A stretch of 64,000 nucleotides of DNA from Priestia koreensis (GCF_001274935.1 NZ_LILC01000023.1:336501-400500); one strand, 5' to 3'; counted from the first letter of the stretch, positions 55,524 through 63,993 are shown. The notes: generated from the sequence alone by a model not told the origin. Made by a program: numbers and translations.

Positions 55524-56033
55524 TTATTCTTTTTCATCCATCTTCTGCTTCAAATATTCAGCAATTTCTACTTGTCCTCTTTCAATAGCAAATTCATAAG
55601 CTCCCATATCTTTCATAGTATCTCCTGTATACTTAACAGTAATGTCAATACCATTCTGAATAAGATACTTTACAACATCAAGATGCCCACCATAAATCGC
55701 TGAGAATAAAGGATTCCTATTCGGGTCACCAACATCTAATATTGCACCCTTATCAAATAAGTACTCTACAATATTAATTTCACCTTCACTAGCCGCATGT
55801 GCAATAGGCGCTGACTTTGGTACACCTTCGTTTATGTTAATATCCATACCAGATTTAACTAGAAATTTTATCATATCCAGTTCACCAGCTCTAGTCGCAA
55901 CATGTAGCCACGTTCCAAAAGGTGTTACAAAATTAAGTAAACTTTTGTTAGTAATAATTATCTCTTTTGCTTGTTCTATATCACCATTCTTAATTAAATC
56001 ATAGATTTTTATTACTTTTTCTTTATTATCCAT
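55524..56033 (-). CDS. ankyrin-repeat immunity-type protein
   Basis: 169 residues, four ankyrin repeats (FGTWLHVATRAGELDMIKFL, PIAHAASEGEINIVEYLFDK, NPLFSAIYGGHLDVVKYLIQ, AYEFAIERGQVEIAEYLKQK). Closely parallel to the N-terminal half of the ankyrin-SUFU protein at 50790, including the order and the FGTWLHVA and GDTMKDM/GESMKDI motifs. AGGAGG before the ATG. It lies 20 bases downstream of a toxin-tip-like frame and is the probable partner of it. Confidence 0.8.
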   Translation of the reverse strand: MDNKEKVIKIYDLIKNGDIEQAKEIIITNKSLLNFVTPFGTWLHVATRAGELDMIKFLVKSGMDININEGVPKSAPIAHAASEGEINIVEYLFDKGAILDVGDPNRNPLFSAIYGGHLDVVKYLIQNGIDITVKYTGDTMKDMGAYEFAIERGQVEIAEYLKQKMDEKE

Positions 56034-56053
56034 CGAAACCTCCTAAAATATCT

Positions 56054-56404
56054 TTATTTCATTGATGCTGCTTCTTCACCTAGTAGTTTAAGCATTTCAA
56101 CCATTTTTTCACGAGTTCCTAATTCTTTTTTAGTCGCATTTGAAGGGAAACCACCCGTTTGGTTTAAATAGTTTCCACCATTATTTTGCACCTTGAAATA
56201 CAGTGTACCTTCTCCTGGTGTTGCATGAATACGAAATTTCGTTCCCGTATTAGGATCTGTAAGTATCGTGGCAGGCCCACTCTTTTTACCACCCGGCTGA
56301 ATTTCATCTTCTGCAACTAGAATAAAATCTCCATATCCAACTAAAAACTTTGTTAACTCCATGATTTCATTTAAGTAACTAAATACTTCATTAACATTAA
56401 CCAA
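56054..56404 (-). CDS. probable toxin tip without secretion domain, 116 aa
   Basis: The open frame contains EDEIQPGGKKSGPATILTDP, NTGTKFRIHATPGEGTLYFK, VQNNGGNYLNQTGGFPSNAT, and KKELGTREKMVEML to the stop. The glycine-rich GTKFRIH core and its position just before an immunity gene fit a polymorphic toxin tip. There is no good start; the frame simply begins after the stop of the gene upstream. The domain family is not known to me. Confidence 0.5.
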   Translation of the reverse strand: MVNVNEVFSYLNEIMELTKFLVGYGDFILVAEDEIQPGGKKSGPATILTDPNTGTKFRIHATPGEGTLYFKVQNNGGNYLNQTGGFPSNATKKELGTREKMVEMLKLLGEEAASMK

Positions 56405-56442
56405 TACTGCTTCTATTTCATTTTTTCAAAAAGCGCAACAGA

Positions 56443-56865
56443 CTATTTAAATTTTTCCAAACTATCATACGGATTAGAGATATTCTCACCTACTTCATCT
56501 ATTGTTTCCTGTATTTCATCTAGGATTGATGTATCTATATCCTTATACTGTTCCAGTGATTCTTTTATTTTATTGAAGCAAATTTCCAGACCGAGATTTA
56601 CTACAATAGAAAGAATAATATCTACTTCATCATAGGAATCTGTATTCCATAATTTAGAGAGAGTTCTATCAATATCATTTCTTATATCACTTCTTAATAA
56701 CTCGTATGTCATAACTTGCCTGTCTGTTAGTTGACTAAGCATTAATAAAAAAATATTTTTTGGAATTTTATTATTTCTAAATTGATCTAATACATTTTGA
56801 AACATTGATATTAGTGTTTCAGTTGGTATTCTATCAGGTAGATTCTTAATTTCATTCATATCCAT
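56443..56865 (-). CDS. helical immunity-type protein of unknown family, 140 aa
   Basis: Start ATG 56865 after GAAGGG. All-helical: MDMNEIKNLPDRIPTETLIS, LLMLSQLTDRQVMTYELLRS, DEVDIILSIVVNLGLEICFN. No named family. Intact; it follows the region where toxin-core debris lies. Confidence 0.55.
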   Translation of the reverse strand: MDMNEIKNLPDRIPTETLISMFQNVLDQFRNNKIPKNIFLLMLSQLTDRQVMTYELLRSDIRNDIDRTLSKLWNTDSYDEVDIILSIVVNLGLEICFNKIKESLEQYKDIDTSILDEIQETIDEVGENISNPYDSLEKFK

Positions 56866-57092
56866 ATTTTTTCCCTTCTATCGGAATATGAACCCCATTT
56901 AAAGATTGATTTTTTGTCCATGTTCCATCTAATTTTAGCTGTTAATTTCCGATTTTTATCTGTGCAGTCCATTTTGAACCTTATGCTTGGTTATGGTATT
57001 TTCTTATAAATAAAAAAATCAACCATGTTACCACCCTATTAAACTACTTCTTTTTTCTTGCACTATCGGTAATTTGTAGGCTGTTTTGTGCT

Positions 57093-57218
57093 TAATCATC
57101 CCATGCATCCGCAAACGGCGCAAAGAACCCTAACTCTTCTCTTCTCTTCTTTTCGCCTCTTCCGCTAACCGGTTTTTCTCAATGGATGCCTCTTTTTTGG
57201 CTTTTATACGGTCCGGAT
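57093..57218 (-). pseudogene. fragment of a T7SS toxin core
   Basis: DRIKAKKEASIEKNRLAEEA, KRREE and, one frame over, EELGFFAPFADAWDD. It matches DRVKAKKEAALEKKRLAEEA of the core at 59353-60390, so it is a scar of the same toxin core. Its composition is more GC-rich than the neighbouring cassettes. Confidence 0.6.
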
Positions 57219-57314
57219 AACATGTTCGTAACGTAAACCCTTTAAAACGTACTTTTACGACGACTAAAAAAAAGAATACAACCCTTATACCAACTTACTT
57301 CTACGCTAAAACAC

Positions 57315-57355
57315 AAAAAAGCACTTATTTCCTTTAATTTACAATTAAGTGCTTT
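57315..57355 (-). repeat. family A terminator repeat, copy 5
   Basis: AAAAAAGCACTTA and TTAAGTGCTTT. Part of the larger duplicated block shared with 60407-60640. Confidence 0.65.
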
Positions 57356-57407
57356 AGGTTTATAAAATTTCTACGTTTATTAATAGTTGCAAGTTTTATA
57401 AGTTAGT

Positions 57408-57545
57408 TTAGTATTGATAGTATGATATCTTTTTTACCACATGGAAAGTGTAAGGTTCAAACCCTTTAGCTTGTTTAACCTCGTGTGTTTGTTGCTTATG
57501 CCATCCATAGTGGTCCTTGTAAATAAATTGTCATCTCGCCTAAGC
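57408..57545 (-). pseudogene. toxin-tip end remnant, paralogue of 60482-60679
   Basis: The minus strand gives KDHYGWHKQQTHEVKQAKGF, EPYTFHVVKKISYYQY and TAA at 57410-57408, preceded in another frame by GEMTIYL. The copy at 60482 ends with the same motif series (GEMTFYLYG, HEVKQVKGF, VVKKISYCQY). Tip type unknown. Confidence 0.5.
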
Positions 57546-57632
57546 TCGTACTCCGTTTTTCTATTCTATCATTACGCTCAGTACTCCCTGACGGTACAAC
57601 CATTATGAGTTTTTACTTTTTAACAGCTTATT

Positions 57633-58100
57633 TCAAATTGCAACATCTTGGTAACCCACTTCAGCTACTTTTTCATTTAATAGACGAAGCCCTAGCCCAT
57701 TTTCTGTGTCCCATGTACAATCGAAGGTTATCCCAATATCTCGATCTTCATTAATATCTCCATACGGAACAACAATTCCAACTAAAGTTATCATCTCAAG
57801 TAATTGATTAGTTGTTTCGATTTGCGGATAATTTTCATTAACTTCAATGTCATACCCTAGTTCTTGACGCTCTAGTTTGTAAGAGTCTACTATTGCTTGT
57901 AAAAAACCTTGCTGTAATCGTTCCCAATTTTGCACTAATGAGGTATAAGCACTATATTGTTCTTCATCAAACTTACCGTCTTCTTCACCTTTAACCATTA
58001 ATGCTATTTCAGCTTCTTTTCCACAAAATTCAATGGTAGTGTACTTAACCCATCCATAATTATATTCAAGCTCACCAAAAACCACATCATTTATTTTCAT
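57633..58100 (-). CDS. immunity-type protein (DUF6985-like), partner of the HNH tip
   Basis: 155 residues. MKINDVVFGELEYNYGWVKY, EIALMVKGEEDGKFDEEQYS, IGITFDCTWDTENGLGLRLL, EVGYQDVAI. Paralogue of the gene at 41795. It lies 17 bases downstream of an HNH toxin tip and is its probable immunity protein. AAGGAG precedes the ATG. Family name is tentative. Confidence 0.7.
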   Translation of the reverse strand: MKINDVVFGELEYNYGWVKYTTIEFCGKEAEIALMVKGEEDGKFDEEQYSAYTSLVQNWERLQQGFLQAIVDSYKLERQELGYDIEVNENYPQIETTNQLLEMITLVGIVVPYGDINEDRDIGITFDCTWDTENGLGLRLLNEKVAEVGYQDVAI

Positions 58101-58117
58101 TATTAAATTCTCCTTTT

Positions 58118-58687
58118 TTATTTATTGGCAAACCCCTCGGGCCCAAAGGCTCCTGCGTTTATCTCTCCTACTCCACCGATGTGTCCAAATTTACTGTTGA
58201 TCACTGATGGTACAAGCTGTATTGTTTTAACATCATTCAATTCGTGCCATGTTAATTTGTATTTTTTTTCATATCTTTCTATATCCCTGGCTTTAATTTC
58301 AGCAGATTGCATTCCAAATTCGTGAGCCATCTCAGGAGAATTATTAAGCTCGTCTGCTAGCTTTTAATTTACTTGAGCAAAATTAGCCCTTCTAACATCT
58401 GTTCCTCGCTTTCCATTCCCACCTAACATATGATCGATTTCCAACTGTGCTTTTAATACTGGCGAAAAATCAGGAACTCCATTTTTATATTGGATACCTT
58501 CAATACCCGCCTCATCGAATATACGTTTCAATTTTGGATCTGGTGGTGGTTTAAGTGTACATAAAGATTCTCCTCTGATTCCTTCAAATTCAACCCTCGG
58601 ATTAACCTGTGCAAACGTCTGATTAACCCTTTGATTCATAGGAACTAGCAAATTTCTCTTACTTGAAGGTTGGCGGAATGTCGGCAC
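58118..58687 (-). pseudogene. HNH nuclease toxin tip with one nonsense codon
   Basis: First part: RVEFEGIRGESLCTLKPPPD, AGIEGIQYKNGVPDFSPVLK, AQLEIDHMLGGNGKRGTDVR, RANFAQVN, TAA. Same frame onward: KLADELNNSPEMAHEFGMQS, AEIKARDIERYEKKYKLTWH, ELNDVKTIQLVPSVINSKFG, HIGGVGEI. The WH...LVP...GHIGG motifs are the HNH catalytic part. The stop is where N-Q-K is expected (CAA to TAA), a single transition. There is no secretion domain. Confidence 0.75.
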
Positions 58688-58773
58688 TACTATTACCCGT
58701 ACCCTTAGATAACTTACTTAATTTTTCTTATTATCTCATACAAATATCAGCTGATTTATTATAATATTAAAGT

Positions 58774-58808
58774 AAAAAACCTTGAAAGGCATTTAGCCAA
58801 TCAAGGTT
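58774..58808 (-). repeat. family B terminator repeat, copy 4
   Basis: AAAAAACCTTGA-AAGGC-ATTTA-GCCAA-TCAAGGTT, a bulged stem with a T-run on the minus strand. On the 3' side of the gene at 58836. Confidence 0.75.
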
Positions 58809-58835
58809 CATTCAATTTGGTTCTGAAAGGCTACT

Positions 58836-59096
58836 TTACTTATCTCTATTAGCTATGTGAGATTCGACAGCCTCTTCTAAACTCATTGCTTTTTCTAAAT
58901 CATCATCCACAAGTATAAGTAAAGGCCCCTCTAAAATATCCCCTTGTGAAGTTCTAACTTCAAAAGTAGCAGCCCAATATTTCGGATAAATTCTAGATAT
59001 TCCCACACCTATTAGTTCTAATTTGAAGTTTTCATTCCTATCTTTATTTACATATTCAAGCGCCAGTTGTTCTGCTCTTTCTCTCGATAACTTCAT
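58836..59096 (-). CDS. small immunity-type protein, partner of the zincin tip
   Basis: 86 residues, MKLSRERAEQLALEYVNKDR, then KYWAATFEVRTSQGDILEGP and a C-terminal helix. The alpha-beta layout resembles Imm35/YrhB-like small proteins, but this is weak. Its start overlaps the last base of the zincin toxin tip, which marks it as the cognate immunity protein. Intact. Confidence 0.6.
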   Translation of the reverse strand: MKLSRERAEQLALEYVNKDRNENFKLELIGVGISRIYPKYWAATFEVRTSQGDILEGPLLILVDDDLEKAMSLEEAVESHIANRDK

Positions 59097-60390
59097 TATC
59101 GAATACCTCCATATTGTGTTATATACCAGTTAGCATGTAGTTGCTCAGCTTCGTTTAAGGAATTCCATCTTTTTGGGTTATTTGATAACATATCATAAAC
59201 AAATTGCTCAGGAGCATTGAATTTTGTTAAATCATTCATTGGAACTGGTCCGCTAGTACGAGGCAAATTTGAATAAGCCTCTTTCCCGATTTGTTTATAT
59301 TGAATATAGTGTGACAATTCATGCCAAACTTCATATAGTGTGGGGTTACTTTTCAATACCAGTTCCCCAGTATTATAGTTAAAGCCTCCTCCTTTTCCTG
59401 TGGCAAAAACTCATCTCCAACCTTGAGTTTTACTCCTCTTTTTTCAAGATAATTGCCTAAAAGTCTCAAGTCTTTTTCACTATAGTGTTTACCACCAAGG
59501 CGACCTGTTTCTTCCACATAATCATTCTTACCCGTACCCTCACCCCTAGACTCAACCATCACCGATTTCTTATCCACTTGTTCAATCAAGTCTTTGGTAC
59601 CGCTAATCGGTCGTGTATTTCCAGCGTAGGCGAATGGTGATTGCAAGATCCGCTCTAGTTCATATTGTGTGCGATGCGAAATGGATTGGACGTGCTGATG
59701 TAGGCGGTTTTTAGACGAATGAGAGGACTCACTATCCCCTGATTTGGTCGCTTTTAGTCCTTTGACGACTTTGTCTAAGCCTTTTCCACCAACAGCTGAG
59801 ATTCCAAGGCCGGTTAGAGCATGTGTGATGTACTCAACGCGGTCATTGGCATCACCTTTGATCACCTTTTCCCGGAAATTTTGGCTAACTTCTTCCCACA
59901 CAGCTTGACCGGAAGCAAGAGGATCATGTGCAATGACTTCAATCGTTTTTTTGACTGCGTTGTACGTGTCCACTGGATGCAGAACCGTATGCTTAAGGTC
60001 ATTCCAGGTTTCTTCTACTGCATCACCCGTACCATATTGAAGACTCTTCCAGCCCTCTTGAAAATCCTTCTTTGTGTTGTCTCGCCATTCATAGATATCA
60101 TACCATGCGTCATCCCATTTTTTTGAGATGGTTTTTGTGGGATCATTCCACTTATTTGCAATCGCATTCATCGCATCCACACCCGGCGCAAGAACCCCTA
60201 ATGTCTCTTTTAACTTCGCCTCTTCCGCTAAGCGCTTTTTCTCAAGGGCCGCCTCTTTTTTGGCTTTAACACGGTCAGCGTGCGCTTTGCGCTCGGCTTT
60301 CTTTTTCTTCACATACGCGACATCCTCAGCATCGGCCCTTTTTGTGAGCTGATAGACTTCGCTTGCACTGAACAAAACACAAAGAAATAA
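59096..60390 (-). pseudogene. T7SS polymorphic toxin: core plus zincin metallopeptidase tip, truncated and frameshifted
   Basis: Core: SASEVYQLTKRADAEDVAYV, KAERKAHADRVKAKKEAALE, APGVDAMNAIANKWNDPTKT, DDAWYDIYEWRDNTKKDFQE, then a helical pre-toxin region to HPVDTYNAVKKTIEVIAHDP. Tip: GEGTGKNDYVEETGRLGGKH, GDEFLPQ, a one-base shift near 59395, GGGFNYNTGELVLKSNPTLY, then EVWHELSHYIQYKQIGKEAY with the HExxH zinc motif, to QYGGIR. The N-terminal secretion domain is absent: the core begins abruptly next to a family A terminator repeat. The core is clearly more GC-rich than its surroundings. Confidence 0.75.
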
Positions 60391-60406
60391 GGATTTGGAA
60401 AGTATA

Positions 60407-60445
60407 AAATAGCACTTGTCGCCTGTTATAGACAATCAAGTGCTT
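60407..60445 (-). repeat. family A terminator repeat, copy 6
   Basis: AATAGCACTTGTC and GACAATCAAGTGCTTT. It abuts the truncated 5' end of the zincin toxin core. Confidence 0.65.
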
Positions 60446-60481
60446 TAAGTTTATAAATATTTGCAAGTTTTATAAGTTAGT

Positions 60482-60679
60482 TTAGTATTGACAGTATGAT
60501 ATCTTTTTTACCACATAGCAAACGTAACGTTTAAACCCTTTAACTTGTTTAACCTCGTGTGTTTCATCCCTCTGACATCCATAAGTGGTCCCATATAAGT
60601 AAAATGTCATCTCGCCTATTCTCGTTCTTATTACATTAGCGTTAAAATAGCACTTCATAAAGTCTTGATTCTTAAACAA
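60482..60679 (-). pseudogene. toxin-tip end remnant
   Basis: VIRTRIGEMTFYLYGTTYGC, QRDETHEVKQVKGFKRYVCY, VVKKISYCQY and stop. A paralogue of the remnant at 57408-57545, and a third, more decayed trace (GEITFY...GYLYLYMEW) is seen near 62325-62385. The surrounding 250 bases are also duplicated. Tip type unknown. Confidence 0.5.
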
Positions 60680-60895
60680 TTATTGTTCATTTGGTCCATT
60701 CTGTTCTTCTCGGGAGTGACAATATAGCCAATCAAGGATTAAAAGGTTACAATTCCCCTCTTAAAATCTGGTTCATCTATTTCTTTGACGGAAATTCATA
60801 AAATCCGGTGCTCTCAGAGTTTGTTTCAAGTAGACTTCCCTATTTTTCATGTATTTTGGTAGGTTGATAGGTTTAATCAACTCAGTGTGAAAATT

Positions 60896-61225
60896 TCACA
60901 AATTTAAAACAGTCTTTATCTTGTCCATAAGTACATACACTTGGATTTTCTGTTCTTGATTTTCACCAACAAATTCCATACAGATTTCTTTCAAACAACC
61001 ATAGAAATCAGAACTGTTCATAATAATTTCTTTATATGATGCTGTGTTAATGAATATCATTATGCCTTCTTTAAATTCAATCTCCTCAGAATGCTCTGGA
61101 AGTTCATATCCCATCATATGATCTTGCCACGGCTCTCCCCTGGATAAACACTCTAGTACATAGAGTAAATCACTCTTCAAAAAAGAAAAAAAATCTTGGA
61201 TGACTGGCTGCTTGTCTATTAACAT
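60896..61225 (-). CDS. CdiI-like immunity protein, partner of the EndoU-like tip
   Basis: 109 residues from ATG 61225, which has TAGGAGGGG upstream. MLIDKQPVIQDFFSFLKSDL, then GEPWQDHMMGYELPEHSEEI and SDFYGCLKEICMEFVGENQE. The layout resembles ribonuclease-toxin immunity (CdiI-type) proteins. The same frame continues upstream without a stop into the toxin tip, so tip and immunity are fused in frame. Confidence 0.68.
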   Translation of the reverse strand: MLIDKQPVIQDFFSFLKSDLLYVLECLSRGEPWQDHMMGYELPEHSEEIEFKEGIMIFINTASYKEIIMNSSDFYGCLKEICMEFVGENQEQKIQVYVLMDKIKTVLNL

Positions 61226-61594
61226 GCAACCCCTCCTAAGGTATACACTTTCTATTTCTCCTGTAGTTGGATTTTTACATCCTTCGAATTTTAATCCATT
61301 TGATGTGCCTTGTATTACCTGTTGCCCACCTCTAGTTAAATATTCAGTACCGTTATCCATTGCCACTTGACAATATTTATACATTTGTTCATCAGTAAAC
61401 ACATTTTCATCGTAAACTGTCTTTTTATGAGTTGATGCTTTAAATTCACTTGTATATACACCACGTTCTTGTTTTCCTATCTTGTAATACACATCGTATA
61501 CACCCGAGACAGAAGGATATGGTTCCTTTTTCTCCACTTTATATGGAATTCCATTGGCATCCAAATAGTTGAAAAATCCCTTCTCATTATGCAA
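61226..61594 (-). pseudogene. EndoU-like toxin tip, N-terminally truncated and without its own stop
   Basis: GVYDVYYKIGKQERGVYTSE, FKASTHKKTVYDENVFTDEQ, MYKYCQVAMDNGTEYLTRGG, LKFEGCKNPTTGEIESVYLR. This resembles the end of EndoU-type CDI/polymorphic RNase tips (KTVYDxxxFTDEQM, then TGEI). Upstream histidine motifs and secretion domain are absent. The natural stop is missing, giving an in-frame join to the immunity gene. Confidence 0.55.
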
Positions 61595-61752
61595 GTGTTT
61601 TTTAGTTAACTATATAAATCAATTCATTTCTAAACCTATTTTCATAGCAACAGGCATGTTTAATTTCCTTAGAACATAGTTATATAACTTCAGGATGGTA
61701 TAACCTTCAAGCATCATTCACAAATTCAAGCATATCTTTAACTACAAACAAT

Positions 61753-62208
61753 CTAAAGATTATTATTTTCTACTTCCTCAAACCAATCATTAAAAATATG
61801 AGTTGCCGTTTTAATCTCATCATGCGTATAAACTAATTCATACTTGTATTCAGCTTTGAAGTTTCCACTCTTAACATCATAAATTAATTTCATCTCTGTT
61901 GGCATGTCTCTTTCATATTCTTTACACAATACTTTAATTTTTTCGATATCTTCATTTAGTATATCTAAAACCATAAACTGGCGCTCTGTTGACACATCGT
62001 ATCTTTCATCACCGTCCTCCAATGCATCATTCATTTTATGAGGCTTTACATACTTATTGTTAACTAAATAAAAGAACTTGCTCGAAAAAATACTTTCCTC
62101 ACATGAAGCATAAACATAGACTTTATCAGCTCGATCTTCAGCATATTCCATACATATGGATATCATATCTGCTTGTAATTCACTAAATTCATCCTCAAAT
62201 TCTTTCAT
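61753..62208 (-). CDS. immunity-type protein, 151 aa
   Basis: Begins MKEFEDEFSELQADMISICM. Contains KVYVYASCEESIFSSKFFYL and a conserved-looking MPTEMKLIYDVKSGNFKAEY followed by a C-terminal FNDWFEEVEN helix. It recalls YezG/DUF600-like immunity proteins of a different branch, but I would not insist. Intact. No toxin directly adjacent. Confidence 0.58.
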   Translation of the reverse strand: MKEFEDEFSELQADMISICMEYAEDRADKVYVYASCEESIFSSKFFYLVNNKYVKPHKMNDALEDGDERYDVSTERQFMVLDILNEDIEKIKVLCKEYERDMPTEMKLIYDVKSGNFKAEYKYELVYTHDEIKTATHIFNDWFEEVENNNL

Positions 62209-62613
62209 ACTACTTTTCCACTCCTTAGATTAATTTATATGCCAAAGCAGTATAAGAAACAGTCTTACACGTTACCCATTGTTACCCCCACAAGCTTTGT
62301 AATTCTTGTTAGTTTGTTAGCCATTCCATGTATAAGTATAAGTACCCTTGCCCTGTAAAATGTTATCTCGCCAAATTCTCACACTTTTCTTCCTAGCCTT
62401 GTATTAAAATAAAACTCCATGATGGTACTACCCTCATGAAGTATATATTTTCAAACACGCTATTATTTTTTCTTGCTTTTAATTAGTTAAATAGGATTAT
62501 TCGAAAATTCACCCTATGGGGTACACTCATGAAAGTTTACTAATGAGGGTTACTCTTTTCAATGAGATTACGTTTTCGAACTGTAATCATTTCTTAGATA
62601 CTACTAATTTACA
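62209..62613. other. intergenic region with a faint tip remnant
   Basis: About 400 bases. The minus strand near 62325-62385 gives GEITFY and GYLYLYMEW pieces, matching the tip-end remnants at 57408 and 60482. Otherwise AT-rich without a gene. Confidence 0.4.
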
Positions 62614-62847
62614 TCAATTACTTGTATTTCTATAAACTGATATTGCTCCGTGTATTTCTCTTTCACCATCTGCATCTATATATTCCGGAAATAAAATAAA
62701 ATTTGTTTGATCCATTTTTTTTATTATATATTCGTTTCCTTCAAATTCTCCACATCTGATATGATATGAAGTTATAAAAGACATTATATCTTTATATAAT
62801 TCCTGTGTATTAATTTCTGCCTGCAAAAATCCTTTTAAAACATTCAT
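62614..62847 (-). CDS. small immunity-type protein, 77 aa
   Basis: Begins MNVLKGFLQAEINTQELYKD. The start follows GGTGAGATTATT and lies 15 bases after the tip pseudogene's final stop, so it is the probable cognate immunity protein. No family recognised. Confidence 0.55.
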   Translation of the reverse strand: MNVLKGFLQAEINTQELYKDIMSFITSYHIRCGEFEGNEYIIKKMDQTNFILFPEYIDADGEREIHGAISVYRNTSN

Positions 62848-62862
62848 AATAATCTCACCTTT

Positions 62863-63204
62863 CTATTTTATTGGATAAGCTGATAACATGCCTCCATCTT
62901 CTGATCATACAACTTTAATTAAGTTTTTTCCCTGTGTTCCTATAGTTTTTCCAGCGTCAATTATTACTGAATAACTCTGTTTTCCCATTTTAGTTAATCC
63001 ATTATCTGTTATTGACTGGACTGTTCTACTTTTCATTGAATCCTTCAATATTTGCTCGGCAGCACCTTTAGAATTCCCTAAAAACTTAGCTCCATTACCT
63101 TTAGGTGTTGATAAATGCTTTGGTTTGACATATGCGTCTTCAATATTAAATTTATCAACATTACGAAAAGTAAAAAGTATTAAATAGGACATATTTTCAG
63201 ACAA
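62863..63204 (-). pseudogene. toxin tip with a nonsense codon near its end
   Basis: FNIEDAYVKPKHLSTPKGNG, AKFLGNSKGAAEQILKDSMK, SRTVQSITDNGLTKMGKQSY, SVIIDAGKTIGTQGKNLIKV, V, TGA, then SEDGGMLSAYPIK and the natural stop (62865-62863). The final D/E-G-G-M-L-S-A-Y-P is a common C-terminal ending of such tips. Secretion domain absent. Domain name unknown. Confidence 0.6.
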
Positions 63205-63307
63205 ATTTTACGGACAAGATAATTCATAAAAATATTGTACAGAGAGTACACGGGTTATGTGTACTCTCTGTGCAAAAGGTCGTTTGTTCGGTACTGGGTA
63301 GCCCCAC

Positions 63308-63346
63308 AAAAAAGAACCTTGAAAGGCGTATAGCCAATCAAGGGTT
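63308..63346 (-). repeat. family B terminator repeat, copy 5
   Basis: AAAGAACCTTGA-AAGGC-GTATA-GCCAA-TCAAGGGTTT. Directly on the 3' side of the gene at 63360. Confidence 0.72.
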
Positions 63347-63359
63347 TGTTATTTGTTAA

Positions 63360-63617
63360 TTACTTCCAATCTATCATTTCTTTTTCATAGTATCTTTTAG
63401 CAAAGTCCATTGCTTCCTCAACCGAACCATGCAGAGTATCTCCTAATACATTGAATTGCTTATCACATGCAAACAAATAATATTCTTCTTTATTATCATA
63501 ATTACATATTGCTAGTGTTAGGATGTCTTTTTTTTCTCCATCTTCATATTCAATAAAACCAAATTCATCAGTCTCTGTATATTTAATTACTTTGGCACCA
63601 TCAATTTCCTCTAGCAT
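63360..63617 (-). CDS. small immunity-type protein, 85 aa
   Basis: Begins MLEEIDGAKVIKYTETDEFG. Acidic, beta-rich first half, then a helix (SVEEAMDFAKRYYEKEMIDW). AGAGGTGACCAA before the ATG lies inside the end of the toxin tip, which marks it as the partner of that tip. No family recognised. Confidence 0.6.
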   Translation of the reverse strand: MLEEIDGAKVIKYTETDEFGFIEYEDGEKKDILTLAICNYDNKEEYYLFACDKQFNVLGDTLHGSVEEAMDFAKRYYEKEMIDWK

Positions 63618-63621
63618 TTGG

Positions 63622-63993
63622 TCACCTCTTCTTTGAATTATTAATTTTTACAGATTGGTCTGGTCTAATGAAGTTACCATTTTTATCCCATTGCTCTAAA
63701 TGGTAATGGTGATTATTAGGACTTCTCATTTCATGGTCACCAATCCTAAAAGCACGGACAGAACCATCCTTTTGTGTCACAAATATTCTATCCATGTCTT
63801 TTTTTCCAGTAAAAGGATTGATATCTATTTGTTTTCCTTTACCTAAGAAGTTTTCAATATCATCATAAGCGTCTATATCTTTTATATTCCTGTTGCTATG
63901 TTTAGAAGTAGCTTTATTTGTATCCTTAACCCCACCACTATCTAAATTCCAGATCCTACTCTGAATACTCGCCTTTGAGGCATCTTGAGATTC
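63622..63993 (-). pseudogene. toxin tip without start or secretion domain
   Basis: The frame opens after TAA at 63996-63994: ESQDASKASIQSRIWNLDSG, GVKDTNKATSKHSNRNIKDI, DAYDDIENFLGKGKQIDINP, FTGKKDMDRIFVTQKDGSVR, AFRIGDHEMRSPNNHHYHLE, QWDKNGNFIRPDQSVKINNS, KKR, stop. The His-rich GDHEM...NNHHYHLEQW series looks catalytic. It may continue in another frame beyond the window edge. Confidence 0.5.

Larger units (their letters stand above)
56866..57632. other. cassette debris: toxin-core fragment, terminator repeat and tip remnant
   Basis: About 770 bases with three recognisable pieces, listed separately (57093-57218, 57315-57355, 57408-57545). Nothing intact. The segment from 57296 to 57560 is a diverged copy of 60390-60640. 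Confidence 0.5.
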
